From Chloroflexia bacterium (lineage in GTDB: Bacteria; Chloroflexota; Chloroflexia; QHBQ01; JADMIH01), in the NCBI GenBank assembly GCA_025927935.1, contig JAICKM010000113.1, positions 1-12,820 on the forward strand: 12,820 nucleotides of DNA, written 5' to 3'. Made by a program: the position numbers and the translations under genes. Shown piece after piece: positions 1 through 8,819 of this stretch. How positions within the stretch are numbered: the stretch's first letter is position 1; every line of letters begins with the position of its first letter. The notes beneath the pieces were generated by a model that made no database searches, was not told the DNA's origin, and worked only from the letters and a program-made list of their open reading frames with translations.

Positions 1-60
1 CGTCAGCGGCTGGACGGATAACTGAGGCGCGCCCGCATCCTCTCGACGCTCGGTGTCCAT
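1..60 (-). CDS. N-terminal fragment of an unidentified protein
   Basis: An ATG at 58-60 on the minus strand opens a frame that stays open to the window edge (20 codons). An AGGAGA ribosome-binding site lies 4 bases upstream of the ATG. The visible N-terminus begins MDTERRED and is polar and charged, with no signal peptide or membrane segment. It starts 33 bases after the stop codon of the permuted ROK-like gene, so the two are probably co-transcribed. The product cannot be identified from 20 residues. Confidence 0.55.
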   Translation of the reverse strand, partial: MDTERREDAGAPQLSVQPLT

Positions 61-93
61 AGGTTCTCCTGGGGTGTAATCGATCCAGCCGGG

Positions 94-1212
94 TCAGAAC
101 GGCCGCGCGATGACATCGAAGTTCGGCGTGAGCGGGAGCACCGCCCTGGCCGGAGGCGGAAAGCCGATACCCAGGGCGGTGCCGAGGGTAATCACTGCGG
201 TATGGGGTTCGCCCGCGTAGGCACGGGCCGCCGCGGTGCCGTCGTGGATCAGCCTGACCGCCACCGCGTAGCCGATCCGGCGGCTTACCTGCTCGGACAG
301 CCAGGCGCCGAGATTCGGAGCGAGCAGGCGTAACTGTGAGTAGGGACCGCCCTGGCGCGCCAACGGCTGGTTGTCGCGGATGTAGGCGGCGAGGCTCGCG
401 ACTAGCACCGGGGCCGGGCTGATCTCGAACTCCGCGATCTCACGCCAGATCTCCACGAAGGTTGCCACCATCCGCTCGCCCAGGGCCGCCACCTCCGCGG
501 CGGATAGTTCGGCCCCGGTATCCGCGAACCCGCTAGGGAGGGGGTCCCGGCACTGGACTGTGCGTAGGGCGTCGTGCTTGTACCACGCGATGGCGCGCTT
601 GATGGTGGTTTGCCCGAAGTCGACGACCACGGCGGCAGGAGAGCCGCGGGGTACGCTACGCGCCGCGCCGATGAGCGGCAGGACGGCGGGGTAGTCGCCA
701 ACGTGGAGGCCGAGATCGGGCAAACCCGCGCTGCGCAGGCTCTCCGCCGCCCAGCGCCGCACCCGCGCGCCCACATACCCGCTCGCCAGCCCGCCGCCCA
801 GCCACACCTGCGTGATCCCGGCCCAGTGGTCCCAGTAGCTATCGTCCCAGTCGGTGCGCGCCGCGCGGTTCACGGCGTCGCCGCGTTTGAGCGTGAGGAT
901 CAGGTAGGCCAGCCGCCGGCCATAGCACTGGGCCACCGCGTCCGCCGCCACCCGGATCTTCAGGTCGCCCGCCCATAGCGCGCGATCCAGCAGGCGCGGG
1001 GCATGGCTGCTGTCCGCGAGATCGCCGGGCGTCAGGCCCAGGCGGGCGGCGTCCCGGCGCATCAGGTCCACCAGCGCGCCCGTGGAGAGCAGGTCGAATG
1101 CGAGCTGGCCTCGGATGCCGTCCTCCAGCGCGAGACCGGGCAGGTCCATGATGCGCATCCGGTTCAGGCTGGCCGCGGGCGTGAGGTGTTCGGGATCGAG
1201 CGGGGCGGGCAT
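94..1212 (-). CDS. Actin-fold (ASKHA) protein with ROK-like motifs in circularly permuted order
   Basis: The protein has 372 residues. The start is ATG at 1210-1212, preceded by AGGAGA with 9-base spacing; a TTG start 33 bases upstream is less likely. ROK sugar kinases run DxGxT phosphate loop, ND-AAA segment, LGTG loop, then helices and the GGG adenosine motif. Here the C-terminal ROK elements come first: a helix with AGDLKIRVAADAV at about 81-93, LGGGLASG at 138-145, then VGDYPAVLPLIGAA at 171-184. The N-terminal elements follow: VVVDFGQTTIK at 195-205, IHDGTAAA at 322-329 and LGTALGIGF at 343-351, and the protein ends 21 residues later. It is therefore probably a soluble nucleotide-binding protein or sugar kinase with a permuted fold. 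The substrate is unknown. It sits at the end of the pgm gene string, which suggests hexose metabolism. The family call is fairly sure; activity is inference. Confidence 0.7.
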   Translation of the reverse strand: MPAPLDPEHLTPAASLNRMRIMDLPGLALEDGIRGQLAFDLLSTGALVDLMRRDAARLGLTPGDLADSSHAPRLLDRALWAGDLKIRVAADAVAQCYGRRLAYLILTLKRGDAVNRAARTDWDDSYWDHWAGITQVWLGGGLASGYVGARVRRWAAESLRSAGLPDLGLHVGDYPAVLPLIGAARSVPRGSPAAVVVDFGQTTIKRAIAWYKHDALRTVQCRDPLPSGFADTGAELSAAEVAALGERMVATFVEIWREIAEFEISPAPVLVASLAAYIRDNQPLARQGGPYSQLRLLAPNLGAWLSEQVSRRIGYAVAVRLIHDGTAAARAYAGEPHTAVITLGTALGIGFPPPARAVLPLTPNFDVIARPF

Positions 1213-1241
1213 TGGGCGGGTTCTCCTAAAAAGGAGAGAAC

Positions 1242-1457
1242 TCAAGGCTTCCTGTTCAATAGCGACAAAATGGTCAAGGCAAGGTAGAACGTGCCGATCA
1301 CGGCAGCGAAGCCGATAAACATATAGAGGATCACATCATCTAGGCGATCCGCGCGGTGATTGATCATCATGACAAGCGGTATGATGAGTGCTGTCCCGAT
1401 TCCCAGGCGTAAGACAATACGCCACCGGTTTCTAAGATTACCACCCGGGTCAACCAA
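1242..1457 (-). CDS. Small two-helix membrane protein of unknown function
   Basis: The protein has 71 residues with a TTG start at 1455-1457, preceded by GAGG with a 7-base gap. Two hydrophobic segments, about 15-33 and 42-66, are joined by a short charged loop (NHRADRLDD), and the C-terminus is basic (NRKP), so it should be an inner-membrane hairpin. No enzyme motif is visible. The gene is clearly less GC-rich than its neighbours. Its TGA stop lies 29 bases before the ATG of the permuted ROK-like gene, with that gene's SD in between, so the two are likely translated from one message. The start is uncertain because it is not ATG and no homologue is recognised. Confidence 0.55.
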   Translation of the reverse strand: MVDPGGNLRNRWRIVLRLGIGTALIIPLVMMINHRADRLDDVILYMFIGFAAVIGTFYLALTILSLLNRKP

Positions 1458-1482
1458 CGTTTTGCCTCAATTTGTGGGCCGT

Positions 1483-1502
1483 ATGTCGCCTCCTGGCGAC
1501 AT
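1483..1502 (-). other. Intercistronic stem-loop after pgm
   Basis: A perfect 8-bp inverted repeat (ATGTCGCC / GGCGACAT) with a 4-base loop sits between the pgm stop and the small membrane-protein gene. No T-tract follows on the minus strand, so it resembles an mRNA processing or stabilising hairpin more than an intrinsic terminator. Confidence 0.4.
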
Positions 1503-1525
1503 CCGGCCGGGGTGCCGGGCGCTGT

Positions 1526-3172
<1,647 letters not shown>

Positions 3173-3292
3173 GGTGATCCTCTCCCTTTCTCCAGCAACA
3201 CGCCGGCCCTGGTCCCGTATCAGATTCCGTGCCGGGCTTTTAGCGACCGGCGCAGGCATCGGTTAAGCGGATGGTTGCGGTGTGCCCCGGTA

Positions 3293-4519
3293 TTAGCCCA
3301 CCCGATCCGCCTCCACCCCCGTGCCTGCAACCGGCAGCCGGATCGTGAAGGTGCTGCCGCGGCCCTCCTCGGAATCGACGGCGATCTGCCCGCCGTGCAA
3401 CTCGACCAGGCGGCGCACGATGGTCAAGCCCAGGCCGGTGCCCTGCTCACCGGCGGTACCGGGGCGGCTGGCGTGCTTGAAATGCTGGAACATCTCGGCG
3501 ACCTGCCCCGCCGGGATGCCGATGCCCGTATCCTGCACCTCCAGCACCACCGCTCCCGGCGCGGACCGCACCCGGATGTGGACCTGTCCGCCCTCCGGCG
3601 TGAACTTAATCGCGTTGCCCAGCAGATTACTGATCACCTGATAGAGCCGGTTATAATCGCCGGCCACGGGCGGTTCATCGCCGGCCACGTCCACACTCAT
3701 CGTGATCGACTTGCCGGCCGCCTTCACGGCCAGTTCCCGGACGGCGGCGCGGGCGACCTCGCTCAGCACCACCGGCGTGATCTCCAACTGCAATTCGCCG
3801 GTGTTGATGCGGGCCAGGTCGGACAGATCGTTGCTGAGAACCAGCATTCGCCTAGTCGCCTGGGAGATCGTCTCTAGATAGCGGTGACGATCCACACGGG
3901 CCGCGCGTCTCTCGTCCAGCAGGATATCGGTCGCCATGCGGATGGTGGTGATCGGCGAGCGCAAGTCGTGCGAGGTGACGGCCAGAAGTTCGTCTTTGAG
4001 GCGGTCAAGCTCCTGGAGCCGCGCGTTGGCGGCCATCAGTTCGGTCTCGGTCTGTTGCAGGGCGGCATGAGACTTTTCGACTTCCAGTAACATGACCGCC
4101 AGTTGCCGGTTCGCCTCGCCCAGTTGGATCGTCACTTTCTCCGCCGCTTTTTTCGCATGCAGCAATTCGTCCTCGTAGCGGCGGCGCTGGTACATGGGCA
4201 TGACAATGCAGTCGTTGACGACCGCCTCCGCGCGCTCGCGGCGGACGGCGTTGGCAAGCACGGGCACATCCTCCCCGTGACGCGAGCGCAACGAGAGATA
4301 CAGTTCGTCGACCTTGCCCTGCATCTTCAAGAGCGGGAAGAAGTGCGTCTGATGGAAGACACGGCTGCCGGGAGTGAGCAACAGGTCCATACTACGGCCC
4401 AGCAAGTCGCCGGGTGTGTAGCCCAGCAAGGTCGCCAGAGTCGCATTGACCAGCAGGATGGTGCCGTCGTCGTCGAACTCCACAAAGCCGCAGGGCGCGG
4501 TGTTCAGCAGGTCGTCCAT
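3293..4519 (-). CDS. Soluble PAS-domain sensor histidine kinase paired with an RsbQ-like hydrolase
   Basis: This 408-residue cytoplasmic kinase has no membrane segment. An N-terminal PAS domain spans about 1-105, including FHQTHFFPLL at 55-64, a stretch I associate with RsbP-like PAS domains. A coiled coil runs through about 112-178. The HisKA H-box is SHDLRSPI at 183-190, with His184 as the phosphorylation site. The HATPase domain has an N-box NLLGNAIKF at 298-306, G1 DTGIGIP at 330-336, and G2 GEQGTGLGL at 358-366, so all catalytic boxes are intact. The ATG at 4517-4519 has GGAAGGAG 11 bases upstream. The hydrolase gene ends 25 bases upstream, as in Bacillus rsbQ-rsbP, so the PAS domain probably senses a ligand delivered or made by the hydrolase. 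No response regulator gene is adjacent, so its partner must be elsewhere. Confidence 0.93.
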   Translation of the reverse strand: MDDLLNTAPCGFVEFDDDGTILLVNATLATLLGYTPGDLLGRSMDLLLTPGSRVFHQTHFFPLLKMQGKVDELYLSLRSRHGEDVPVLANAVRRERAEAVVNDCIVMPMYQRRRYEDELLHAKKAAEKVTIQLGEANRQLAVMLLEVEKSHAALQQTETELMAANARLQELDRLKDELLAVTSHDLRSPITTIRMATDILLDERRAARVDRHRYLETISQATRRMLVLSNDLSDLARINTGELQLEITPVVLSEVARAAVRELAVKAAGKSITMSVDVAGDEPPVAGDYNRLYQVISNLLGNAIKFTPEGGQVHIRVRSAPGAVVLEVQDTGIGIPAGQVAEMFQHFKHASRPGTAGEQGTGLGLTIVRRLVELHGGQIAVDSEEGRGSTFTIRLPVAGTGVEADRVG

Positions 4520-4544
4520 TGCGCGTTGCGCTCCTTCCCCCGGC

Positions 4545-5360
4545 TCATCCCGCCCGCGTCGCGGCCAGGTATTCGCGGATGGCGCGGATGGTCTCGGCGG
4601 GATGGCTCATATGGGGGCAATGGCCGGTGGCTTCCAGCAGGCGGAATGTGCTGCCGGGCAGGTGCCGGTGCACATACTCCCCCACCTCGCGCGGCGCGAT
4701 GGCGTCTTCGGAACACTGCAAAATGAGCGCGGGAACCCGCGCCTCCGGCAGATCGCCGCGGTTATCAGCAAAGAAGGTGGCCTCGGCGAAGCGGCGGGCC
4801 GTCAGCGGATCGGTCGAGCAAAAGCTCTGCTCCAGCTCCCCCGTCAGCTCCGGGTGTTCCGGGTTCTTCATGATCACGGGCGCCAGGAAGTTGGCCCAGC
4901 CCAGGTAGTTCTTCTCCATCAGATCAAGCAGGCCCTCAATATCCGCTCGCTCAAATCCGCCCACATAATCGGGGGGGTCGTTGATGTAGCGGGGCGAGGG
5001 GCCGATCAAGATAAGCCGGTCAAACAGCGCCGGTTCGCGGATGGACGCCAGCAAGCCGATCATACTGCTGACGGAGTGGCCGACGAAAATCACGTCGTGC
5101 AAATCGAGCGCGGCGCAGATGTCGAGCACATCCTGGGCGTAGCCCTCGAGATCGCCATAGCGCTCGGCGCTGTAGGCAGCCCGCTCTGATTGGCCGGACC
5201 CGACATAGTCGAAGAGGATCATGCGGTAGTCGTCCTCAAAGGCCGGCGTCACGAACCGCCACATGTGCTGGTCGCAGCCGAACCCGTGCGCGAACAGCAT
5301 GGGCTGCGTGCCTTTGCCAAAGACTCGCACGTTGTTGCGCGCGAGAATATCCTGCGTCAT
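4545..5360 (-). CDS. rsbQ: RsbQ-like alpha/beta hydrolase (signalling partner of the PAS kinase)
   Basis: The protein has 271 residues, against 269 for Bacillus subtilis RsbQ, and matches it from the N-terminus to the end. Shared signatures include AHGFGCDQ at 24-31, LFDYVGSG at 49-56, GYAQDVLD at 73-80, FCSTDP at 180-185 and GHCPHMSHP at 246-254. The catalytic triad is Ser96 in GHSVSS, Asp219 and His247, at the same numbers as in RsbQ. RsbQ is needed for energy-stress signalling through the PAS domain of RsbP and is also the bacterial relative of the plant receptors D14 and KAI2. Here the downstream partner carries a kinase instead of a PP2C phosphatase. The ATG at 5358-5360 follows GGAAAGGAAG. 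It begins 45 bases after the fabI stop, so it may be read from the fabI promoter. Confidence 0.92.
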   Translation of the reverse strand: MTQDILARNNVRVFGKGTQPMLFAHGFGCDQHMWRFVTPAFEDDYRMILFDYVGSGQSERAAYSAERYGDLEGYAQDVLDICAALDLHDVIFVGHSVSSMIGLLASIREPALFDRLILIGPSPRYINDPPDYVGGFERADIEGLLDLMEKNYLGWANFLAPVIMKNPEHPELTGELEQSFCSTDPLTARRFAEATFFADNRGDLPEARVPALILQCSEDAIAPREVGEYVHRHLPGSTFRLLEATGHCPHMSHPAETIRAIREYLAATRAG

Positions 5361-5405
5361 GGTCTTCCTTTCCTGCAGGCCCCGCCGTAGTGTCCCAGGT
5401 CGATC

Positions 5406-6314
<909 letters not shown>

Positions 6315-6422
6315 GACTCCCCCTTGTTCTGGTGCGCTATCCTGGACGTGGCGGCCCGCCCAGGGCCGTGTCCACGCGATTCCGCCTGGCGGGGCCGGTG
6401 CACGCCCGCCTATTGTTGGCAT

Positions 6423-6452
6423 ATTATACAGCAGGCGGTGCAATATTGATAA
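6423..6452 (-). promoter_or_regulatory. Probable sigma-A promoter for fabI and the genes after it
   Basis: On the minus strand, TTATCA (4 of 6 matches to the -35 consensus) is followed after 18 bases by a perfect TATAAT. Transcription would begin near 6416, giving a leader of about 100 bases before the fabI ATG. The leader contains GC-rich inverted repeats (6352-6366 and 6382-6392) but no recognised riboswitch or FapR-like operator. Confidence 0.55.
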
Positions 6453-6497
6453 CGCAGGCGACATTTGCGTGTGTGTGTCACGATTGGGCAGCGCGGC

Positions 6498-6615
6498 CCG
6501 GAGGCTCAAGCCCCCGGCTACGCGAACTAAGGCCGCCTGCGCGGCCTCGCCTCCGTGTAGCTCAGCCCGCGGAGGCGGGCTTCGTTGTGGTAGCCCGCCC
6601 GTTGACGGACCGGGC
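6498..6615. repeat. Intergenic palindrome cluster (interspersed repeat candidate)
   Basis: Four inverted repeats follow one another. The first is CCGGAGGCT / AGCCCCCGG at 6498-6517, with one mismatch. The second is AGGCCGC / GCGGCCT at 6530-6547. The third is AGCCCGC / GCGGGCT at 6564-6581. The fourth is an imperfect one at 6593-6615. Motifs such as GGCTACGCGAACTAAGGC and GGGCTTCGTTGTGGTAGCC look like a dispersed non-coding repeat that I recall from Chloroflexota and cyanobacterial genomes; that recollection has not been checked. Only one copy lies in the window. Confidence 0.5.
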
Positions 6616-6736
6616 GATCTCGCCGGGGGAGGTACGCCTGGCGGACGCCGCTTTCTCCGTCCTGCGACGGATAGGCGCGGACTCCGACTCGTGTTACACT
6701 GGCGGTGAGCGCAACTGCGCGCAGGAGAGATTTCGT

Positions 6737-6832
6737 ATGCATCGCAACGGTGAGCAGCAGTATAACAAGGCTTTTCATGTGCTGGGATGGGCCGGCCCTC
6801 GCCGTACTGTGCCCATTAACTGCTTGACATAA
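6737..6832 (+). CDS. Possible 31-residue small protein upstream of the rRNA methyltransferase
   Basis: An ATG at 6737-6739 stands 8 bases after a good SD (AGGAGA at 6723-6728), and the frame runs 31 codons to TAA. The peptide begins MHRNGEQQYNKAFHVLG and ends with a hydrophilic, Arg/Pro-containing tail. There is no membrane segment or known motif. It is followed after 28 bases by a terminator-like hairpin, which fits a short transcription unit or a leader peptide for the methyltransferase gene. Its last codons overlap a TTGACA box. Codon evidence is too short to prove translation. Confidence 0.35.
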   Translation: MHRNGEQQYNKAFHVLGWAGPRRTVPINCLT

Positions 6833-6852
6833 TATAAAGACCATCAAATAAC
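6824..6852 (+). promoter_or_regulatory. Candidate promoter overlapping the end of the small ORF
   Basis: A perfect -35 box TTGACA at 6824-6829 is followed after exactly 17 bases by AATAAC at 6847-6852 (4 of 6 matches to TATAAT). Transcription would start near 6859, right at the base of the terminator-like hairpin. It may drive the methyltransferase gene. The hit may be chance, since the local sequence is AT-rich. Confidence 0.4.
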
Positions 6853-6860
6853 GATGATCG

Positions 6861-6899
6861 GCGGCTGTGGGCTTGTACAGGGTCCACGGCCGCTTTTTT
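6861..6899 (+). terminator. Rho-independent terminator or attenuator
   Basis: GCGGCTGTGG (6861-6870) pairs with CCACGGCCGC (6884-6893) over 10 bp with one G-U pair and a 13-base loop, followed directly by six T. This is a standard intrinsic terminator on the plus strand. It lies between the small ORF and the methyltransferase start, so it either ends the small-ORF transcript or acts as an attenuator for the methyltransferase gene. Confidence 0.7.
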
Positions 6900-6909
6900 G
6901 TTGCCTCGC

Positions 6910-6950
6910 CATGCCCCCTGTATCAGCCTGCCCGCCGGCACAGGGGGATG
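6910..6950 (+). promoter_or_regulatory. Stem-loop that masks the Shine-Dalgarno of the methyltransferase gene
   Basis: CAT plus CCCCCTGT (6910-6912 and 6914-6921) pairs with ACAGGGGG plus ATG (6940-6950), giving 11 bp with one bulged G and an 18-base loop. The 3' arm contains the GGGGG that is the only SD in front of the ATG at 6953. Folding would hide the ribosome-binding site, which suggests translational control. Confidence 0.45.
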
Positions 6951-6952
6951 CC

Positions 6953-7798
6953 ATGACGCTCATTTCGAGTTTGCAGAATCCGCAGGTGAAGCAGATCCGC
7001 GCGCTCAGCCGGCGGGGCGAGCGGGAACGCACGGGCTTGTTCTTTGTCGAAAGCCCGCGGGCGGTGATCGAAGCGATCCAGCTTCATGTCCCGCTCGATA
7101 CGCTGGTGATTGCTCCGGCGCTGCTCAAGAATTGCCGGATGCGGACGCTGGCGCAGGCCCAGCAGCGGGCGGGCGCGCGTTGCCTGGAAGTCACGCCGGA
7201 GGTCTTCGAGAGCCTGGTGCTGAAAGAAAACCGCGGTGGGTTGGCCGCCGTGGCCCGGCAGCGCTGGACGGCGCTCGATCAGATCCCGGTGGGCCGGGAC
7301 CGCTGCTGGATCGCGCTGGAAGGCGTGCAGTATCCCGGCAATCTCGGCACCATCTTGCGCACGTCGGATGCGGCGGGTGGGGCCGGGGTGATCCTGCTGG
7401 GGCGCACGGCGGATCCGTTCGACCCGCAGGCCGTGCGGGCCAGCGCCGGAGCCATCTTCGCGCAGCAGTTGGTGCGCACCACCACCGGCGAGTTTGCCGC
7501 CTGGCGCCGGCGCCATGCGCTCGTGGTAGTCGGTACTGCGCCCCAGGCCACGACCGACTATCGCCTGGCGACCTACCGGCAGGCGCGAGTGTTGCTGATG
7601 GGCAGCGAGGGACAGGGCCTCTCGGCGGAGTTGCAGGGCCTGTGTGATGAACTGGTGCGCATCCCGATGGTGGGGCGCAGCGATTCGCTCAATCTGGCCG
7701 TTTCGACGGCTCTGGTGCTCTACGAGATCTTTCGCCGGCAGCGCCCGGTCGCCGCGGAGCGGGCCGAGGTGGGGAGGACTTCCTTAATCGATTCTTAA
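6953..7798 (+). CDS. SpoU/TrmH-family RNA 2'-O-ribose methyltransferase
   Basis: This 281-residue protein transfers a methyl group from S-adenosylmethionine to a ribose 2'-hydroxyl, probably in 23S rRNA (RlmB/TsnR-like). An N-terminal substrate-binding domain spans about 1-100 (ISSLQNPQVKQIRALS... at the N-terminus). The knotted SPOUT domain follows. Motif 1 is YPGNLGTILRTSDAAG at 127-142, with Asn130 and Arg136. Motif 2 is LMGSEGQGL at 215-223. Motif 3 is SDSLNLAVSTAL at 243-254. The start is ATG at 6953 with GGGGG 5 bases upstream. In-frame codons back to 6854 would run through the terminator hairpin and were rejected. The exact rRNA target cannot be told from sequence. A neighbouring hairpin covers its SD. 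Confidence 0.9.
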   Translation: MTLISSLQNPQVKQIRALSRRGERERTGLFFVESPRAVIEAIQLHVPLDTLVIAPALLKNCRMRTLAQAQQRAGARCLEVTPEVFESLVLKENRGGLAAVARQRWTALDQIPVGRDRCWIALEGVQYPGNLGTILRTSDAAGGAGVILLGRTADPFDPQAVRASAGAIFAQQLVRTTTGEFAAWRRRHALVVVGTAPQATTDYRLATYRQARVLLMGSEGQGLSAELQGLCDELVRIPMVGRSDSLNLAVSTALVLYEIFRRQRPVAAERAEVGRTSLIDS

Positions 7799-7848
7799 TT
7801 TTGGGTCGCGCTTCCTTAACCCGACTCGCGTATACTCGGTATGAGAAT

Positions 7849-7953
7849 GCAGGATACGCGGATCATCTGTGTATCCTGCAAACCGGGTCTGTCTGTTCGT
7901 TTGCATTTCGCAAGCATACTCGCGATCCGAGGAAAGCCGCGAGCCTTTGCGAA
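7849..7953 (+). promoter_or_regulatory. Structured 5' leader of the dioxygenase-like lipoprotein gene
   Basis: A TATACT hexamer at 7831-7836 may be the -10 box (no good -35 seen). Behind it are two structures. The first is an 11-bp stem, GCAGGATACGC (7849-7859) with GTGTATCCTGC (7869-7879), one G-U pair and a 9-base loop. The second is a two-part hairpin: TTCGCAAG (7907-7914) with TTTGCGAA (7946-7953), enclosing CTCGCG (7919-7924) with CGCGAG (7938-7943). The second ends directly before the SD GGGAAGG. It matches no riboswitch class I can recognise. Confidence 0.4.
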
Positions 7954-7969
7954 GGGAAGGACAATACTA

Positions 7970-8794
7970 ATGCAACAATCACACCGCACGCGGAGCCGGC
8001 TCCGCATGATCACGGTGCTCCCACTACTGCTGCTGGTGCTGGCGGCCTGTGAGGGGCAAGCGCCCGGTGTGCTCACGCCGGTCGCGCCGACCGTGGCGCC
8101 CACGACCGCGGCCTCGCTGCCGCCGGTAGCTACAACCGGGGCCGCGAGCGTCGCGCCCACGGAGGCAGTAGCCACCGCGGCGCCCACGGAGGCGGCCACT
8201 GAGACGCCTGCGGCAGCGAGTCCCCCCGCCCCGACGGAGGTGGTGACCGCTGCCCCGACGGAGGTGGCAGCCACCGCAACCCCGCAAAGCGCGGCGGCGG
8301 CCCCGGCAGCCACCTGTAGCAGCCCGGCCACCCTGACCCCGGCCCTGACCGAAGGGCCGTATTTCAAAGCCGGGTCGCCCGAACGCACGTCCCTGCTGGA
8401 GCCGGGCATGGCCGGCACCAAGCTGGTCCTGACCGGCTACGTCTTGACGGCGGACTGCAAGCCCGTCTCACACGCTCTGATCGAGTTCTGGCAGGCGGAT
8501 GCTAGCGGGAAGTACGACAACAGCGGCTATACGCTACGCGGCCACCAGTACACGGACGAATCGGGCCGGTACCAACTTGAGACGGTGGTGCCCGGCGAGT
8601 ATCCGGGGCGCACGGAGCACATCCACGTGAAGGTCCAGGCGCCCAACGGGCCGGTGCTGACCACGCAACTATTCTTCCCCGGCGTGGCCCGCAACAGCAG
8701 CGACGGGATCTTTAATTCGAGCCTGGTGCTGCCTGTGCAGGATACCGGCAACGGGCTGACGGCGACCTTCAACTTTGTGGTGCGCGCTGGATAG
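7970..8794 (+). CDS. Lipoprotein with an intradiol ring-cleavage dioxygenase domain
   Basis: The protein has 274 residues. A basic N-terminus and hydrophobic core lead to the lipobox LVLAAC, with Cys27 as the lipidation site, so it should be anchored outside the cytoplasmic membrane. Residues 28-115 form an Ala/Pro/Thr-rich linker with four APTE units. The dioxygenase-like domain follows from about 125: TEGPYF at 127-132, LTGYVLTADCKP at 154-165 and EFWQADASGKY at 172-182. All four iron ligands of the intradiol family can be placed: Tyr182, Tyr211 in PGEYPGR, and His217 and His219 in HIHVKV. Classical members cleave catechols or protocatechuate in the cytoplasm; this is an extracellular form of unknown substrate. 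The ATG at 7970 follows GAAGGGAAGG with 9-base spacing. No aromatic catabolism genes are nearby. Confidence 0.88.
   Translation: MQQSHRTRSRLRMITVLPLLLLVLAACEGQAPGVLTPVAPTVAPTTAASLPPVATTGAASVAPTEAVATAAPTEAATETPAAASPPAPTEVVTAAPTEVAATATPQSAAAAPAATCSSPATLTPALTEGPYFKAGSPERTSLLEPGMAGTKLVLTGYVLTADCKPVSHALIEFWQADASGKYDNSGYTLRGHQYTDESGRYQLETVVPGEYPGRTEHIHVKVQAPNGPVLTTQLFFPGVARNSSDGIFNSSLVLPVQDTGNGLTATFNFVVRAG
8153..8266 (+). repeat. APTE-encoding repeats in the lipoprotein linker
   Basis: Four degenerate units of GCSCCSACGGAGG encode APTEA, APTEA, APTEV and APTEV at residues 62-66, 71-75, 87-91 and 95-99. They form the low-complexity tether between lipid anchor and catalytic domain. Confidence 0.7.
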
Positions 8795-8819
8795 GCGCGG
8801 AAGCGGCGCCCATTTTACT

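Larger units (their letters stand above)
6315..6736. other. Divergent intergenic region
   Basis: This 422-base gap separates the minus-strand and plus-strand gene sets. It holds the fabI leader and promoter at 6315-6452, a short GT run at 6468-6479, and a cluster of inverted repeats at 6498-6615. Next is a stretch without recognised features, ending in a TACACT hexamer at 6695-6700 that could be the -10 box of the following small ORF. No -35 box was found for it. No convincing protein-coding frame is visible on either strand. Confidence 0.6.

Noticed and set aside
1213..1245. N-terminal extension of the permuted ROK-like protein from a TTG codon
   Set aside because: The ATG at 1212 has a strong AGGAGA at proper distance, and the extension overlaps the stop of the preceding gene and its own SD.
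3173..3259. Upstream ATG for phosphoglucomutase
   Set aside because: The GTG at 3172 has a strong SD and gives the usual family length; the 29 extra residues are Arg-rich and unmatched.
6552..6598. A tRNA-like stretch with GTAGCTCAG followed by a hairpin
   Set aside because: No acceptor stem, anticodon arm or T-arm with GTTCGA in register could be placed; it belongs to the palindrome cluster.
6854..6952. N-terminal extension of the methyltransferase
   Set aside because: It would be encoded by the terminator hairpin and the SD-masking stem and has no family similarity.
7907..7953. A cyclic di-GMP (GEMM) riboswitch, prompted by GAGGAAAGCC in the lipoprotein leader
   Set aside because: The conserved GEMM core and second hairpin could not be placed, so the leader is left unassigned.
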